From Streptomyces sp. R302 (GTDB lineage: Bacteria > Actinomycetota > Actinomycetes > Streptomycetales > Streptomycetaceae): a DNA stretch of 64,000 nucleotides. The position numbers and the translations under genes are program-made. Below are positions 25,566-33,086 of this stretch, piece by piece. Under the pieces are notes generated by a model, which saw only the letters and a list, made by a program, of their open reading frames with translations, made no database searches and had not been told where the DNA came from. Location: NCBI RefSeq assembly GCF_012927245.1, contig NZ_JABBGE010000005.1, positions 248,001-312,000 of the forward strand, read 5' to 3'. Each line of letters opens with the position of its first letter. The stretch's first letter is position 1.

Positions 25566-26072
25566 ATGACCAGAATCGATGACACACCGCCCGCGTGGGA
25601 CGAGCGCACCCAGCTCACCACGTTCCTCGACTACGCGCGGAACACCGCCGTCGCCAAGTGCGAGGGAGTCTCCGAGGAGAACGCCCGGAAGGCGCTCCTG
25701 CCCCACTCGCCGCTCATGACCATGAGCGGGGTGATCAACCACCTGCGCTGGGTCGAGTACTACTGGTTCCAGGTGGTCCTCCTCGGCGAGGAGGACGAGG
25801 GCCCCTGGACCGAGGAGGACCCCGACCGCGAGATGCGCATCGCGGTCGACTTCCCGCTCCCGCAGCTGCTCGACGAGTACGCCGCGCAGAGCGCCCGCTA
25901 CCGCGAACTGGCCGCCGCGCACGGCCTGGACACCAAGGCCGCGCGGCCCATCCGCAAGGGTCTCCACGTGGACCTGCGCTGGATCCTCCTCCACCTCACC
26001 GAGGAGACGGCCCGGCACAACGGCCACCTGGACATCCTGCGGGAGATGCTCGACGGCACCACCGGCTCCTGA
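25566..26072 (+). CDS. DinB-family protein (DUF664)
   Basis: 168 aa four-helix bundle of the DinB/YfiT metalloprotein superfamily. The metal triad is visible: His59 ('GVINHLRWVEYYW'), and His151 and His154 ('TEETARHNGHLDILREM'). Relatives include bacillithiol- and mycothiol-dependent S-transferases, and actinobacteria have many paralogues, mostly uncharacterised. Thiol-dependent detoxification is a reasonable guess. The length is typical. It is convergent with the histidine kinase gene, and a 17-bp repeat fills the gap. Confidence 0.88.
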   Translation: MTRIDDTPPAWDERTQLTTFLDYARNTAVAKCEGVSEENARKALLPHSPLMTMSGVINHLRWVEYYWFQVVLLGEEDEGPWTEEDPDREMRIAVDFPLPQLLDEYAAQSARYRELAAAHGLDTKAARPIRKGLHVDLRWILLHLTEETARHNGHLDILREMLDGTTGS

Positions 26073-26114
26073 AGCCCACCGGCTCCTGAAGTCCACCGGC
26101 TTCCGGAGTCCACC
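26064..26114. repeat. 17-bp tandem repeat between convergent genes
   Basis: Three units of GGCTCCTGAAGYCCACC lie at 26064, 26081 and 26098 (the third is decayed), followed by a partial fourth that reaches the histidine kinase stop. Unit 1 contains the DinB stop codon. Its CTCCTGAAG core is shared with the 10-bp repeat at 24658-24697. Confidence 0.85.
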
Positions 26115-26116
26115 GG

Positions 26117-27241
26117 CTAGTCCGCCGGGGGCCGGTCCGGGAGCCGGACCGTGACCACGAGGCCGCCCGCCGGGCGGGCGACGAGGTCCAGGACGCCGCC
26201 GTGCGCGCGGACGACGCTCTGCACGAGCGCGAGGCCGAGCCCGACACCGGCGTGTCCGTCGGTCCGGACGCGGTCCGTGCCGCGCCGGAAGGGCTCGGTC
26301 AGGGTCGGTACGAGCTCCGCCGGGAGCACCGGCCCCGTGTTCTCCACCCGGACGAGCCCGGCGCCGTCCCGCGCCTCCGTGCGGACGGTCACCGTGCCGC
26401 CCGTGGGCAGGTTGTGGACGATGGCGTTCTGGACGAGGTTCGTCATCATCCGCAGCAGCAGCTCCGGCGAACCGCCGGTCCGCGTCGCGCCGCCCGTGAC
26501 GTCCAGCGTGATCCCGCGCTGTTCGGCGAGCGGAAGCAGCGTTTCGGCGGCCTCCTCCGCGACGAGGGAGAGGTCGACGGGCTCGCGGGCGAAGCCCCCG
26601 CGGTCGCTGCGGCTCAGCAGCAGTAGCGCCTCCGTGAGCTCGATCGCCCGCCGGTTGACGACCCGGAGGCGCTCGATGAGCTCGTCCCGGTCCCGCGTCG
26701 GGTCCTCGCGGGCGACGTCGAGGAGCGCCTGCGAGACGGCGAGCGGCGTCCGCAGCTCGTGCGAGGCGTTCGCGGCGAACCGCCGCTGCTCGGCGACGTG
26801 CGACTCAAGGCGTTCGAGCATCGTGTCGAAGGCGTCGGCGAGCTCCCGGAACTCGTCCTGACGCCCCTCCATCCGGATCCGGTGCGCCAGCGAACCGCCG
26901 CCCGCCGCCCGCGTCGCGGCCGTGATCCGGTCGAGCGGCGCGAGCATCCGGCCGGCCAGGAACCAGCCCCCGACGAGCCCGAACACCAGCAGGAACCCCA
27001 GCGCCACGGCCGCCGCGGGGAAGAAGGTCCGCACCAGGAGGTAGCGGTTGGGGGAGATCCCGAGCAGACCCTGGTCCTTGTCGGGTACGTAGCGCAGCAG
27101 GAACGCCCACACCACGGCGAGCAGCAGCGCACCGGCGACGGCGAGGAACCCGGCGTAGCTGAGCGTCAGCCGCAGCCGGACGCTGAGCCCCGGCCGCCTA
27201 GCCACGCGAGTCACCGGCCCCACCGGCCCCACCGGTCTCAT
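26117..27241 (-). CDS. sensor histidine kinase
   Basis: 374 aa membrane kinase. Transmembrane helices lie at about 24-48 and 74-96 with only a short extracytoplasmic loop, a HAMP linker at about 97-150, and the H-box 'ANASHELRTPLAV' with phosphoacceptor His161. The ATP-binding domain has an N-box ('NLVQNAIVHN') and a G-box ('GHAGVGLGLAL'). The small sensor loop suggests that it senses the membrane or a partner protein. It overlaps the response regulator gene by 44 bp and is translated from the same vanZ-RR-HK transcript. A later GTG start at about 27214 is possible. Confidence 0.92.
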   Translation of the reverse strand: MRPVGPVGPVTRVARRPGLSVRLRLTLSYAGFLAVAGALLLAVVWAFLLRYVPDKDQGLLGISPNRYLLVRTFFPAAAVALGFLLVFGLVGGWFLAGRMLAPLDRITAATRAAGGGSLAHRIRMEGRQDEFRELADAFDTMLERLESHVAEQRRFAANASHELRTPLAVSQALLDVAREDPTRDRDELIERLRVVNRRAIELTEALLLLSRSDRGGFAREPVDLSLVAEEAAETLLPLAEQRGITLDVTGGATRTGGSPELLLRMMTNLVQNAIVHNLPTGGTVTVRTEARDGAGLVRVENTGPVLPAELVPTLTEPFRRGTDRVRTDGHAGVGLGLALVQSVVRAHGGVLDLVARPAGGLVVTVRLPDRPPAD

Positions 27242-27923
27242 CGGGCGTGGAGGGCGTGGAGGGCGTGGCGTCGATGCGGTAGCCGACGCCCGGCACCGTG
27301 GCGATCACCCACGGCTCGCCGAGCCGTTTGCGCAGCGCCGAGACCGTGATGCGTACGGCGTTGGTGAACGGGTCGGCGTTCTCGTCCCAGGCACGCGCCA
27401 GCAGCTCCTCGGCGCTGACGACCCCGCCCTCGGCGGCGACGAGGACCTCCAGGACCGCGAACTGCTTGCGGGTGAGCGCCACGTACCGCCCGTCGCGGAA
27501 GACCTCCCGGCGGAACGGATCCACCCGCAGCCCGCCGAGCTCACGGACCGGTGGTCGGGCGTGCCCGCGCCTGCGGTCGAGCGCGCGCAGCCGCATCACG
27601 AGCTCCCGCAGCTCGAACGGCTTGGTGAGGTAGTCGTCGGCCCCGAGGGCGAACCCGGACTCCTTGTCGTCGATCCGGTCCGCGGCCGTCAGCATCAGGA
27701 TCGGGATGCCGCTGCCGGAGGCCACGATGCGCCGCGCGACCTCGTCGCCGGACGGGCCGGGGATGTCGCGGTCGAGTACCGCGAGGTCGTAGGAGTGGAG
27801 CCGGAGCAGCTCCAGGGCGGTGTCCCCGTCGCCCGCGACGTCGGCGGCGATCGCCTCGAGACGCAAGCCGTCCCGGACGGCCTCGGCGAGATACGGCTCG
27901 TCCTCCACGATCAGTACGCGCAT
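27198..27923 (-). CDS. OmpR-family response regulator
   Basis: 241 aa. The receiver domain (about 1-115) has the acidic pair at Glu7-Asp8, phosphoacceptor Asp51 ('LAVLDRDIPG') and Lys101 ('DDYLTKPF'). The winged-helix domain ends with 'VIATVPGVGYRID'. A 'TPSTPSTPDETGGAGGAG' tail lies in the part overlapping the kinase gene. It regulates with the downstream kinase. An 11-bp-spaced direct repeat upstream of vanZ is a plausible self-binding site. Confidence 0.93.
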   Translation of the reverse strand: MRVLIVEDEPYLAEAVRDGLRLEAIAADVAGDGDTALELLRLHSYDLAVLDRDIPGPSGDEVARRIVASGSGIPILMLTAADRIDDKESGFALGADDYLTKPFELRELVMRLRALDRRRGHARPPVRELGGLRVDPFRREVFRDGRYVALTRKQFAVLEVLVAAEGGVVSAEELLARAWDENADPFTNAVRITVSALRKRLGEPWVIATVPGVGYRIDATPSTPSTPDETGGAGGAGDSRG

Positions 27924-27932
27924 GCCCGAAGC

Positions 27933-28673
27933 CTAAGCAACCCGGCCGGTCCCGGCCGCGACCGAGGCCGTGCCCCCGGGCGCCCCCGTCCCCGCCCCAG
28001 CGCCGGCCCCCGTTCCGTTTCCCGCCCCCGTCCCGGTGCGCGTGCGCCACCAGCGGCGGGAGGCCAGCCCGGCCAGTACGGCTCCGGCGGCGTTGAGCAG
28101 GACGTCGTCCACGGACGACACCCGGTCGAGGCGCAGCACGTACTGGGCGGTCTCCACCAGCGCCGAGCAGCCCGCGCCCAGCGCCAGGACCCGCGGCAGG
28201 GTCGCCGCGGCCGCGAACCGGACCGGGGCGAAGAACCCGAGCGAGGCGAAGACCAGCAGGTTGCCGACGATGCCGAGCGGCCCCATCACGACCAGGTCCC
28301 GCAACGGCACCAGGCTCACCCGGGGCGGTACGACTCCGGCCCCGCCGCCCGGCATCAGCGTCAGCCACAGGAACGGCAGCGTCCCGTGCACCATGCCGAC
28401 CTCGGCCAGCGAAAGCCGCCACGCCGATGCGACCCCCGCCGCGCGCCGGCGCCACGCGAGCCCCCACGCCACGAGCACCGCCGCCGGCAGCGTGACCAGC
28501 GTCATCAGCACGACACCGTTGAACGTCCCCAAGCACCGTCCCCACTGCCCGGACAGGCACATCGGCGCGCTCATCAGGAGCGGACCCCGCACGGCGAACA
28601 GGCCGCCCGCCACCAGGAGGACGGCGAGGGCGGCGAGGCAGAGGCGGACGATCCGGCGCTTGTCGCTGTACAT
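27933..28673 (-). CDS. VanZ-family membrane protein
   Basis: 246 aa from ATG 28673, with about five transmembrane helices. 'NLLVFASLGFFAPV' and 'ALVETAQYVLRLDRVSSVDD' followed by 'LLNAAGAVLAG' are the VanZ signature, with the acidic motif between the last helices. VanZ proteins confer low-level teicoplanin resistance in enterococci and are otherwise of unknown function. The tail is a Gly-Thr-Ala repeat. It is the first gene of an operon with a two-component system 9 bp downstream, the order expected if the kinase senses envelope stress and controls vanZ. Confidence 0.88.
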   Translation of the reverse strand: MYSDKRRIVRLCLAALAVLLVAGGLFAVRGPLLMSAPMCLSGQWGRCLGTFNGVVLMTLVTLPAAVLVAWGLAWRRRAAGVASAWRLSLAEVGMVHGTLPFLWLTLMPGGGAGVVPPRVSLVPLRDLVVMGPLGIVGNLLVFASLGFFAPVRFAAAATLPRVLALGAGCSALVETAQYVLRLDRVSSVDDVLLNAAGAVLAGLASRRWWRTRTGTGAGNGTGAGAGAGTGAPGGTASVAAGTGRVA

Positions 28674-28720
28674 GACGTCGATTGAACGGGGAGGGCGGTT
28701 GCGGCGGCGTATGCGGTTTT

Positions 28721-28738
28721 CGATACGCGCACGATACG
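28721..28738 (-). promoter_or_regulatory. candidate response-regulator site upstream of vanZ
   Basis: Two copies of CGTATCG on the minus strand (28738-28732 and 28727-28721) have an 11-bp period, about one helical turn. This is the arrangement OmpR/PhoP-type regulators bind as head-to-tail dimers. It lies 48 bp upstream of the vanZ start codon. Confidence 0.4.
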
Positions 28739-28879
28739 GAGAGGGCCCCCGGGACCGGCCGGACGTGCGCCCCGCCGCGCCGGGCGGGAGCGAGCCGTGC
28801 TTCGGCGTGCGCCTCCCCGGGGCCCGCCGGTCCTGGGAGGCTGACGCCGTCCGAAGGTCACCTCCAGGGAGGGGAAGAC

Positions 28880-29065
28880 GTGGCGACGACGCAGTCCAGG
28901 TGCGGAGCGCTGACGGAGAAGAACACCAGGTGCCGGCGGCTGGCCATGATCGGGGCCTCCCGCTGCGACCGGCACCGCGGCGACTGGTCCCCCTACACGA
29001 TCGAGCGGCGCAAGGAGGCCGAGCGCAAGGCGAAGCGGAAGGCGACGGCGAAGCGCGGCGGCTGA
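28880..29065 (+). CDS. small zinc-finger-like protein (DUF5763-like)
   Basis: 61 aa from GTG 28880, preceded by AGGGAGGGG. The pattern Cys-x9-Cys-x10-Cys-x2-His ('SRCGALTEKNTRCRRLAM', then 'SRCDRHRG') is a likely single zinc site, as in DUF5763-type mini-proteins. The tail is highly basic (Arg/Lys/Ala), so nucleic-acid binding is plausible. It sits alone and converges on the small gene pair at 29078. Confidence 0.65.
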   Translation: MATTQSRCGALTEKNTRCRRLAMIGASRCDRHRGDWSPYTIERRKEAERKAKRKATAKRGG

Positions 29066-29077
29066 CGAGGGAGCGGG

Positions 29078-29356
29078 TCACTCCTGAGGGGTGGCCTCCA
29101 GCCAGGTGATGCGGGTGAACGTCACCGACTCGGGGTCCCCGGCGAACCACTCGACGAGCACGGGACGGCCGGGGACGTCGAGGTCGAAGACATCGCCCCA
29201 CTGGTCGATGGGGCTGGCCCCGGGCGGCACGGTGCCGCCCTCGTGCGCGGCGGTGACGGCGGTCAGGGTCCGTACGGTCGCGGTGAACGTCTCGGGGGCC
29301 TCGGCGGACATGGCGGCGAGGACGGCGGCCGCCTGCTCGCTCAGACCGTGGTTCAC
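29078..29356 (-). CDS. small hypothetical protein, second of an overlapping pair
   Basis: 92 aa from GTG 29356, which overlaps the stop of the upstream small gene as GTGA. An N-terminal helix ('SEQAAAVLAAMSAEAPETF') is followed by a beta-rich half ('DVFDLDVPGRPVLVEWFAGD', 'VTFTRITWLEA'). The size and coupling resemble a toxin-antitoxin module, but neither protein matches a toxin or antitoxin family I know. Confidence 0.6.
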   Translation of the reverse strand: MNHGLSEQAAAVLAAMSAEAPETFTATVRTLTAVTAAHEGGTVPPGASPIDQWGDVFDLDVPGRPVLVEWFAGDPESVTFTRITWLEATPQE

Positions 29357-29619
29357 CAGGCCCCGCTCAGCGAGGCGAGGACGTCGTCCAGGGGCCGGAC
29401 CCGCACCCCGCCCCCTTCGCCGACCCGCAGAGCCCCCGCCTGCGCGCGGTCCGCGTCGCTGCGCCGCGTGTCGGCGACGGCCCGCAGGTGCCACCGCTCC
29501 ATCACGGCCAGCTGCGCCTCCCCGGCCTCCGCGGCCAGCAGCTCCTCCAGGAACGGCCCCTTCCGTCCCGGGGCGAGCGCCGCCGCGATCGCGTTGGCGG
29601 TGCGGGGCAGGGTGCCCAT
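29353..29619 (-). CDS. small hypothetical protein, first of an overlapping pair
   Basis: 88 aa from ATG 29619 with a strong AAGGAGGG. An upstream in-frame start at 29679 would place the ribosome site inside the gene. It is helical and basic in the middle ('AVMERWHLRAVADTRRSDAD'), ending 'VRPLDDVLASLSGAW'. It is translationally coupled to the 92-aa protein downstream. Function is unknown; a DNA-binding-like fold is possible but not demonstrable. Confidence 0.6.
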   Translation of the reverse strand: MGTLPRTANAIAAALAPGRKGPFLEELLAAEAGEAQLAVMERWHLRAVADTRRSDADRAQAGALRVGEGGGVRVRPLDDVLASLSGAW

Positions 29620-29821
29620 CGCGGACCCTCCTTCCGTTCGGACGCCGCCGTCTGACGGAGCGTCGACTTCCGGTCCCACGGTAGAGCAGCGGCCACCGGT
29701 CGGGGGAGCGCGCGCGGGCGCGTCGGGAGCGTGGTGGGCGGGGCGCGGACTGCGAGAATGCGCGTACCGGCGTGTCCCGTCGTGGAACGGCCGTCGAACC
29801 CGTGACTGAGGTGGACTTCTG

Positions 29822-30388
29822 ATGCGCAGCGTTACTTACTCGATGGGCGTCTCGCTCGACGGCTACATCACGGACCCGGGCGGCGGCATCGACTGGGGGG
29901 ACCCGGACGAGGAGGTCTTCCGCTTCGCCATCGAGGAGACCCGGAGGGTCGGCGTCCACCTGCTCGGCCGACGGCTGTACGAGACGATGCTGTACTGGGA
30001 GGGCATGGAGCAGGACCCGACGCTCGACCCGCCGACGCGCGAGTGGGTCGAGCTGTGGAACCCGCTGCCCAAGGTGGTCTTCTCCCGGACGCTGACCGAA
30101 GTGCGGGGGCAGGCCCGGCTCGCGGCCGGCAGCCTGGCGGAGGAGATCGAACGGCTGCGGGCGGAGCCGGGCGAGGGCGAGATCGCCCTCGGCGGCGCGA
30201 CCCTCGCCGCCGAGGCCGCCGCGGCGGACCTGATCGACGAGTACCTGATCAGGATCTCGCCGGTGCTGCTCGGTGGCGGCACCCCCTTCTTCGCCCGGGA
30301 CGAACGCCGGGTGAACCTCGAACTCGTCGAGTCCCGCACCTTCCGCTCCTCGCAGGTCGTCTACCTCCGCTACCGCGTGGCGCGCTGA
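29822..30388 (+). CDS. dihydrofolate-reductase-like protein (RibD C-terminal type)
   Basis: 188 aa with GAGGT upstream of the ATG. It has the opening strand 'SMGVSLDGYITDPGGGIDWG', the NADPH-binding block 'LLGRRLYETMLYW', 'LPKVVFSRTLTEV', and the closing 'ALGGATLAAEAAAADLIDEY' with 'PVLLGGGTPFF'. This is the deaminase-reductase (YyaP/YwjB) branch. These proteins have the dihydrofolate reductase fold and probably reduce an NADPH-dependent substrate, but most are uncharacterised and are not the essential DHFR. Confidence 0.88.
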   Translation: MRSVTYSMGVSLDGYITDPGGGIDWGDPDEEVFRFAIEETRRVGVHLLGRRLYETMLYWEGMEQDPTLDPPTREWVELWNPLPKVVFSRTLTEVRGQARLAAGSLAEEIERLRAEPGEGEIALGGATLAAEAAAADLIDEYLIRISPVLLGGGTPFFARDERRVNLELVESRTFRSSQVVYLRYRVAR

Positions 30389-30521
30389 CCCCCCGTCATG
30401 CCTGCCGTCGCCGGCCGGGAGGACCCGACGGCTCGTGGCGGCGGCCCGTCCGCTTGTCGGACGTCTGTGCGATCATGCGATCCGAGCCATCGACCATGGG
30501 GCGAACGGGAACGGAGTGCGT

Positions 30522-31655
30522 GTGAGCGGGGCCGGGGGGCAGGACGGGTCGTCCGTGTCGGACGAGGAGTGGGAGCGGTTCCTGCGGGACGCGGAGGCGG
30601 GAGCGGGCAGCGCGCCCGTCGAGCCCTCGGCGCGCGCCCGTGAGACGGAGCGGCGGCTGCGGGACGAGGCCGGACAGCCCGAACCGTGGCGGACGTACAC
30701 GCCCGCGGCGGCGCGGCCCCGGCGCAGGACGGGCTGGTACGTGACGGGGTTCGTCGCGGCGGTCGCGCTGCTGGCCGTCGCGTTCTTCCCGCAGCGGATC
30801 GTCGGCTGGTTCGGCGGCGACGGCGGGCAGGACGCGGCGCCCCTCGCCGCCGAGACCGGGCGCCCGCAGGAGGCGCCGGAGGCCGGGCGTGCCCTGCGGG
30901 CGACCCTGGCCGAGCCCTTCCGGGGTTCGCCCGCCGCCCGGTGGGCCGACGGCGCGGCCGGGATCACGGTGCCGGACGCGAAGGCGACCGGCTGGATGGA
31001 CGCCGCCCAGGTCGCGCAGGCCCTCGGACGGAGCCGGGACTTCCTGGTGGCCGCCGGGCTCGACCCCCGCGTCCTGCGCGGCGCGCGGCCCACGAAGGCG
31101 ATCGCGCTGCTGAACCCGCATCAGAAGGACGTCGAGGAGTACCTCCGTACCGCCCTGTCCGCCGAGGTGCCGACGCCCGACACCGATCCGCTCCTCCTCT
31201 TCAGCCGCTTCCGGCCGGAGCAGGCCCGACTGGTCGGCGACGTCGTCAAGACGCGGGGCCGGCTCACGTACCGCGAGGGGAAGCGGGGCGCGGTGGAGGT
31301 GACGGCGGACGTCACCTTCGTCTACCCGGTCACCCCGGCCGCCGGCGCCGGGGACGACGGCGAGGTCATCCGCACGATCGCGCGCCGCCAGATCGTCATG
31401 AGCTGGGACGACCCCGCCCAGGTCCGCACCGAACCCGGCACGATGACCCTCCTCTCCTACGCGCTCGACATGACCAACGGCGGCTGTGACGCTCCCACCG
31501 GCTACTTCGTACCGCCGTTCGGTACGGCCGCCGCCGACGCGGGGTCCACCGACCCGTCCCGGCAGGTCGACCCGTACGACCGCACCGAGCCGCTCGACCC
31601 GAACGGCGGGACGGGCACGGCGGGCGACGGATGCGACACCGCCACCCGCTCGTGA
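30522..31655 (+). CDS. single-pass membrane protein of unknown function
   Basis: 377 aa. I choose GTG 30522 because GGAG lies 5 nt upstream; GTG 30516 is the alternative. An acidic N-terminal cytoplasmic region ('SDEEWERFLRDAEAGAGS') is followed by one transmembrane helix ('TGWYVTGFVAAVALLAVAFF', about residues 67-86) and a large extracytoplasmic domain with 'LLNPHQKDVEEYLRTAL' and 'TFVYPVTPAAGAGDDGEV'. The C-terminus is Asp/Gly-rich. The layout is typical of streptomycete cell-envelope proteins. No family is recognised. Confidence 0.75.
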   Translation: MSGAGGQDGSSVSDEEWERFLRDAEAGAGSAPVEPSARARETERRLRDEAGQPEPWRTYTPAAARPRRRTGWYVTGFVAAVALLAVAFFPQRIVGWFGGDGGQDAAPLAAETGRPQEAPEAGRALRATLAEPFRGSPAARWADGAAGITVPDAKATGWMDAAQVAQALGRSRDFLVAAGLDPRVLRGARPTKAIALLNPHQKDVEEYLRTALSAEVPTPDTDPLLLFSRFRPEQARLVGDVVKTRGRLTYREGKRGAVEVTADVTFVYPVTPAAGAGDDGEVIRTIARRQIVMSWDDPAQVRTEPGTMTLLSYALDMTNGGCDAPTGYFVPPFGTAAADAGSTDPSRQVDPYDRTEPLDPNGGTGTAGDGCDTATRS

Positions 31656-31718
31656 CCGGTCGTCCGGGCCGTGCAACGTGAGGAATTCCGGAGACAATTC
31701 ACCTCTGTGACCAGGGTG

Positions 31719-31747
31719 TTGACTTCCTACTGACCGGTACCGATGAT
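31719..31747 (+). promoter_or_regulatory. candidate promoter of the beta-glucosidase
   Basis: TTGACT (31719-31724) and GATGAT (31742-31747) lie 17 bp apart. If real, transcription starts near ATG 31755, favouring that codon over ATG 31743. A small palindrome, GGAATTCC (31682-31689), lies 30 bp upstream. Confidence 0.35.
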
Positions 31748-33086
31748 CGCGGCCATGGCAGCTACCACGGACCCGCTCCCGACGTTCCCGCCCGGCTTCC
31801 TCTGGGGTGTCTCCACCTCCGCCCACCAGATCGAGGGCGACGTCGCCGGACGTCGCCCCTCGGTGTGGGACGCCTTCAGCGCCGAACCCGGGCGGATCAG
31901 GGACGGCTCCACCGCGGACGTCGCCTGCGACCACGTGGCCCGCTACCGCGAGGACGTCGGCCTCGTCCGCGACCTGGGCGTGGACGCGTACCGCTTCTCG
32001 GTCTCCTGGCCGCGCGTCCTCGCCCCCGGCGGACTCGACTTCTACGACCGGCTCGTCGACGAACTGTGCGCGCAGGGCGTGCGGCCGGTGCCCACCCTCT
32101 TCCACTGGGACCTGCCGCTGGAGGTCGAAGAGGCCGGCGGCTGGCTGGAACGGGACACCGCCCACCGCTTCGCCGCCTACACGGCGACCGTCGCCGAACG
32201 GCTCGGCGACCGAGTCCACACGTGGATCACCCTCAACGAGCCCGCCGAGCACACCCTCCTCGGCCATGCGCTCGGCGCCCACGCGCCCGGCAGGAAGCTG
32301 CTGTTCGACGCGCTGCCCGTGGCCCACCACCAGCTCCTCGGCCACGGCCTCGCCGCCGGCGCGCTGCGGGCCGCCGGTGCCACCGACATCGGGATCGCCA
32401 ACTCGCACGGACCGACCTGGCCCGCCTCCGACAGCCGCGCCGACACCGAGGCCGCCGACCTGTACGACCTCATCCTCAACCGGCTCTTCGCCGACCCGCT
32501 GCTCCTCGGCCGCTACCCCGACGGCTTCGGCGAACTCATGCCGGGCGGAGACGTGGACGCCGACCTGAAGACGATCTCCGAGTCCACGCTCGACTGGTAC
32601 GGGATCAACTTCTACCAGCCGACGAAGGCCGGCGCGCCCGCCGAGGAGGACGTCGAGTTCTCCGGACTCACCCTCCCCGCCGGACTGCCCTTCTCCGTGC
32701 GGCGGATCGAGGGGTACCCGGTCACGGACTTCGGCTGGCCGGTGGTCCCCGACGCCTTCACCGAACTCCTCCTCGCCTTCCGCGCACGGTACGGCGACCG
32801 CCTGCCGCCGCTGATGATCACCGAGAACGGCTGCGCCTATGAGGGCCTCGACGACCAGGCCCGCATCGCCTACCTCGACGGACACCTGCGGGCCCTGCAC
32901 CGGGCCGTCGAGGCGGGCGTCGACGTCCGCGGCTACTTCCACTGGTCGCTCCTGGACAACTTCGAGTGGGCCGAGGGCTATACGAAGCGGTTCGGCCTCG
33001 TCCACGTCGACTACGCCACCGGGACCCGCACGCCGAAGGCCTCGTACGCCTGGCTCCGGGACGCGTTGAGAGCGCGCCGGGGATGA
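31743..33086 (+). CDS. beta-glucosidase, glycoside hydrolase family 1
   Basis: 447 aa, cytoplasmic (no signal peptide). It is a retaining GH1 enzyme with the acid/base Glu166 in 'TLNEPAEH' and nucleophile Glu361 in 'MITENGCAY'. 'FLWGVSTSAHQIEGD' and 'FHWDLP' are family landmarks, and 'YFHWSLLDNFEWAEGYTKRF' is the glycone-binding end. It splits beta-linked disaccharides or small glucosides taken up by the cell. ATG 31743 and 31755 are both possible starts, with no ribosome site for either. Its stop overlaps the transporter start (ATGA), so uptake and hydrolysis are co-translated. Confidence 0.95.
   Translation: MIAAMAATTDPLPTFPPGFLWGVSTSAHQIEGDVAGRRPSVWDAFSAEPGRIRDGSTADVACDHVARYREDVGLVRDLGVDAYRFSVSWPRVLAPGGLDFYDRLVDELCAQGVRPVPTLFHWDLPLEVEEAGGWLERDTAHRFAAYTATVAERLGDRVHTWITLNEPAEHTLLGHALGAHAPGRKLLFDALPVAHHQLLGHGLAAGALRAAGATDIGIANSHGPTWPASDSRADTEAADLYDLILNRLFADPLLLGRYPDGFGELMPGGDVDADLKTISESTLDWYGINFYQPTKAGAPAEEDVEFSGLTLPAGLPFSVRRIEGYPVTDFGWPVVPDAFTELLLAFRARYGDRLPPLMITENGCAYEGLDDQARIAYLDGHLRALHRAVEAGVDVRGYFHWSLLDNFEWAEGYTKRFGLVHVDYATGTRTPKASYAWLRDALRARRG

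Noticed and set aside
29078..29619. Calling the small gene pair a toxin-antitoxin system outright
   Set aside because: Neither protein shows a recognised toxin or antitoxin fold; reported only as an unexplained coupled pair.
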